From the NCBI GenBank assembly GCA_037138855.1, contig JBAXHO010000078.1, positions 1 through 7,631 on the forward strand: a stretch of 7,631 bases of DNA, written 5' to 3'. The notes beneath the pieces are model-generated. The model did no database searches, was not told the origin of the DNA, and was given only the letters and a program-made list of their open reading frames with translations. A program made the position numbers and the translations under genes. Below, piece after piece: positions 5,676 to 7,631 of the stretch; position 1 is the stretch's first letter; the number at the start of each line of letters is the position of its first letter. Origin of the DNA: JBAXHO01 sp037138855 (lineage in GTDB: Bacteria > Patescibacteriota > Dojkabacteria > B142 > OLB20).

Positions 5676-5693
5676 TTATTATCATAACCATCC

Positions 5694-6956
5694 ATGCTTA
5701 ACCCAAAACTAATCCGTGATAACCCGGAGAAAATTAAACAGAATACTAGAGAACGTGGAATGAATGACGCTGTAGTCGATGAATGGCTGCAGATCGATAA
5801 GGAAAAAACAGAAGTAAATATTCAGGTTGAACTACTTAATAAAGAGCGTAATGAGCTGGCTGAAATTGGTAAAAAAGGTGGCAATATCGAGGAAGTACGC
5901 GAAAAAGCTAGAGAGATAAAAGAAAAAGGAAAAGAACTCGAAGTTCGTAGTTCTGAAATCGTAACTCGCTGGACGGATTTGATTAACCAGATTCCAAACA
6001 TTCATTTGGCAGACGTGCCGATTGGTAAGAATGATGCTGAGAACAAAGAGCTCCGTAAGGTTGGTGAACCGATAAAATTTGCTTTTACTCCCAAGGATCA
6101 TCTGCAACTGGGAACTGAACTAGGTATTCTGGATTTTGAAACTGGTGCCAAGGTGACCGGCTCCCAGTTTTATTTCCTAAAAAATGACGCTGTAAAGCTA
6201 GAATTAGCCCTGTTAAGTTATGGGGTCGACTTCTTAGCTAAGAAAGGATTTACTGCAGTGATGACACCTGATATGGCCAAATCGAGATACTATTTGGGAA
6301 CTGGCTATGCTCCACGCGGAGATGAGGCTCAGATTTACGAAATTGAGGGAGAGGATTTAGGATTAATTGCCACAGCAGAAGTGACCATGGCTGCAGCTCA
6401 TGCCGATGAGACGATTTTCGAGAAGGATTTACCCCTGAAATATGCTGCCATTTCTCATTGTTTTCGTAAAGAAGCTGGTGCCTATGGTAAATATTCCAAA
6501 GGACTTTATCGCGTCCACCAATTTACCAAGCTGGAAATGTTTATCTACTGCAAACCGGAAGATTCTGATAAATATCACATGGAAATCCTGGCTGCAGAAG
6601 AAGAATTGACAAAGTCTTTAGGAATTCCTTATCGGGTATTACAAATGTGTAGTGGCGACATGGGTGCCATGGCTGCCAAAAAGTATGATCTCGAAGCCTG
6701 GATGCCTGGACGAAATGATTATGGTGAGATTACATCGACATCGAATTGTACTGATTATCAGTCGAGAAACCTCAATATTAAAATTAAACGCGAAAATGGC
6801 GAGAAAGAATTCATTCATATGTTAAATGGAACTGCTCTAGTGACTTCACGTATTCCGATTGCCATCCTGGAAAATTTCCAGCAGGCAGATGGCAGTGTGA
6901 AAGTGCCGGAAGTGCTGGTACCGTATATGGGGAAGGAAGTGATCGGTAGACTGTAG
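5694..6956 (+). CDS. serS: Serine--tRNA ligase (SerRS)
   Basis: Charges tRNA-Ser with serine using ATP in the cytoplasm; a class II aminoacyl-tRNA synthetase. At 420 residues it is full length. It starts MLNPKLIRDNPE, as bacterial SerRS does. Residues about 30-100 form the charged antiparallel coiled-coil arm that grips the long variable arm of tRNA-Ser. The catalytic core has the serine-site TAE at 227-229, motif 2 from FRKE (257-260) through RVHQF (273-277), and motif 3 with NGTALVTSR (378-386, Arg386) and AILENFQ (390-396). The motif 2 loop reads AGAYGKYSKGL where GRDTRGL-type loops are usual, a mild variant. Expression is governed by the T-box leader directly upstream; no Shine-Dalgarno sequence lies within normal distance of the ATG. 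The last codons and the TAG stop lie inside a heptamer repeat array. Confidence 0.98.
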   Translation: MLNPKLIRDNPEKIKQNTRERGMNDAVVDEWLQIDKEKTEVNIQVELLNKERNELAEIGKKGGNIEEVREKAREIKEKGKELEVRSSEIVTRWTDLINQIPNIHLADVPIGKNDAENKELRKVGEPIKFAFTPKDHLQLGTELGILDFETGAKVTGSQFYFLKNDAVKLELALLSYGVDFLAKKGFTAVMTPDMAKSRYYLGTGYAPRGDEAQIYEIEGEDLGLIATAEVTMAAAHADETIFEKDLPLKYAAISHCFRKEAGAYGKYSKGLYRVHQFTKLEMFIYCKPEDSDKYHMEILAAEEELTKSLGIPYRVLQMCSGDMGAMAAKKYDLEAWMPGRNDYGEITSTSNCTDYQSRNLNIKIKRENGEKEFIHMLNGTALVTSRIPIAILENFQQADGSVKVPEVLVPYMGKEVIGRL

Positions 6957-6986
6957 ACGGTAGACAGTAGTCAGTAGACGGGAGAC
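6945..6986 (+). repeat. Tandem heptamer array, 6 x NGTAGAC, crossing the serS stop
   Basis: Six contiguous 7-mers: GGTAGAC, TGTAGAC, GGTAGAC, AGTAGTC, AGTAGAC, GGGAGAC. Units 1, 2, 3 and 5 fit NGTAGAC exactly; units 4 and 6 each carry one substitution. The first unit encodes the last residues of SerRS (G-R and part of L), and the second supplies the TAG stop. The array therefore either contributed the enzyme's C-terminus or expanded from it. Confidence 0.88.
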
Positions 6987-7050
6987 AAAATTGGAAAAAT
7001 AATTACGTAATGTATGGCCATGATGTGCTTTTACTAGACTTTTTTCAACA

Positions 7051-7078
7051 TTCGATATTGAATATTCGAGATTCGGCA
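7051..7078. repeat. Degenerate tandem heptamer array, TTCGANA type, 4 units
   Basis: Contiguous plus-strand units TTCGATA, TTGAATA, TTCGAGA and TTCGGCA share TT at the start and A at the end, with CGA mostly conserved. The array ends seven bases from the stop codon (7085-7087) of the minus-strand PIN gene, so on that strand it lies in the 3' untranslated region. Confidence 0.65.
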
Positions 7079-7084
7079 TTTTTA

Positions 7085-7552
7085 TTAGAAAGTGGAGATA
7101 TTTTCCTGGACTGCTGCAGCTAGTAAGTCTTGGTCAGCGGTGAGCAGCTGGATTTTTAAATTTCTGGTCATAGCCAGAAGACTACAATCTGTTAGACTGA
7201 TTTTTTGGAATTTATATTGTTCATAAAGATTTTTCGCATCTTCCAGGTCAGCAAATGTCACTGGTAAATTTATGCAGGAATTGATTAAAAAATCAAGCTG
7301 CCGGGTAAATTCATGTTGAATTTCAAGAAGCATTTCTGGAGTAAAATGATATTTTCTGAGAATGATACGGCTGTAAACGTTCTCAAATTCGGTAATAATG
7401 TTTGTCGGGATAATAATTTCTTCAAGTTTTAGTTGATGATACTTTTTTAGTTTTGATTGCATATTCTGGTGCAGAGGTTCGATATAGTGCTCCAGCAGAT
7501 CGTAAACTAAAATATTGGTATCAATTAAATAGGTCTTTGACTTCATCTTCAT
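7085..7552 (-). CDS. PIN-domain protein, VapC-like putative toxin ribonuclease
   Basis: 155 residues spanning a complete PIN domain, a magnesium-dependent nuclease fold used by VapC toxins to cut RNA. The acidic active-site pattern is present: D11 in LIDTNILVYDLL, E55 in the helix after IIPTNIITEF, D122 in SLTDCSLLAMTR, and D140 in LLTADQDLL. The protein is somewhat longer than a typical VapC of about 130 residues, with an insertion around 60-100. ATG at 7552 is chosen because it overlaps the stop of an upstream frame as ATGA, the spacing typical of antitoxin-toxin pairs; M3 at 7546 is a possible alternative. If the upstream frame is the antitoxin, this is a VapBC-type module. A stand-alone PIN protein in RNA processing cannot be excluded. 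Confidence 0.88.
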   Translation of the reverse strand: MKMKSKTYLIDTNILVYDLLEHYIEPLHQNMQSKLKKYHQLKLEEIIIPTNIITEFENVYSRIILRKYHFTPEMLLEIQHEFTRQLDFLINSCINLPVTFADLEDAKNLYEQYKFQKISLTDCSLLAMTRNLKIQLLTADQDLLAAAVQENISTF

Positions 7553-7631
7553 ATGCTGCTGAAATATCTATATTTTCCACTGCTGTCCGCTAAAAGTTTC
7601 ACTTTAATCCCGAAATAAATCGAGCTGTAAG
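7549..7631 (-). CDS. 3' end of the gene upstream of the PIN gene, possible antitoxin (partial)
   Basis: On the minus strand one frame is open from the window edge to a TGA at 7551-7549, ending ADSSGKYRYFSSI. Both other frames contain stops in this stretch. Its TGA shares ATGA with the start of the PIN gene, which suggests translational coupling. About 26 visible residues do not identify a VapB family. The position is what one would expect for an antitoxin; the identity is inference. Confidence 0.4.
   Translation of the reverse strand, partial: YSSIYFGIKVKLLADSSGKYRYFSSI

Noticed and set aside
7002..7011. ATTACGTAAT palindrome between serS and the PIN gene as an operator
   Set aside because: Ten-base palindromes are expected by chance in AT-rich DNA, and it lies between convergent genes with no promoter nearby.
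7493..7580. GTG-started 19-codon minus-strand frame (VENIDISAAYEDE...) overlapping the PIN gene start as a separate antitoxin
   Set aside because: It is closed upstream by an in-frame TAG, is very short, and has no ribosome binding site. The ATGA-coupled frame is a better candidate.
1..7631. CRISPR array, tRNA gene, rRNA or insertion sequence
   Set aside because: I found no spaced direct repeats, cloverleaf-like sequence, ribosomal RNA segments, transposase frame or terminal inverted repeats. The heptamer arrays have no spacers.

Overview
The window is AT-rich, compactly organised bacterial chromosome carrying seven substantial protein genes and two gene fragments at its edges. A member of the Patescibacteria (Candidate Phyla Radiation) is the best guess, with moderate confidence. 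The main pointer is the minus-strand protein with two CxxC-type zinc ribbons (consensus CDECGK-C-EVPF-P-KP-CSDCF), a style I associate with that group. Small size, single-gene transcription units and the absence of a convincing Shine-Dalgarno sequence before any start agree with this. More than 2,000 codons are read without an in-frame TGA, which argues against the Gracilibacteria/Absconditabacteria code in which TGA means glycine. Nothing here fixes the lineage further.

Layout from left to right. The 3' tail of an unknown plus-strand gene (1-42) is followed by a large unrecognised hydrophilic protein (86-1237, +) that ends at a bidirectional terminator. Convergent to it is the minus-strand RGG/zinc-ribbon/lysine-tail protein (1382-2125), preceded by its own promoter, a degenerate heptamer array and a long hairpin. 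Next comes a minus-strand EamA/DMT transporter (2298-3173). Divergent from it, dnaJ (3322-4440, +) is followed by a gene for a cupin-fold homologue of archaeal-type glucose-6-phosphate isomerase (4551-5312, +), which has a near-consensus promoter containing a palindrome. A 381-bp gap then holds a promoter and a complete T-box attenuator leader for serS (5694-6956, +). Finally, a minus-strand PIN-domain (VapC-like) gene (7085-7552) overlaps by ATGA the end of an upstream reading frame cut by the window edge.

The genes do not form one pathway. They are housekeeping (serS, dnaJ), transport (EamA), possible sugar-phosphate metabolism (cupin), possible nucleic-acid binding (zinc ribbon) and possible toxin-antitoxin functions, mostly with separate promoters.

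Two features stand out. The first is the serS T-box: its T-box bulge reads TGGC, matching a tRNA with discriminator G as in tRNA-Ser, but its Stem I is short and the specifier position is unclear. The second is a recurring 7-bp periodicity: four separate short tandem arrays of degenerate heptamers (NGTAGCT, NGTAGAC, AANNNCG, TTCGANA types) lie in the gaps, three of them at or just after stop codons.
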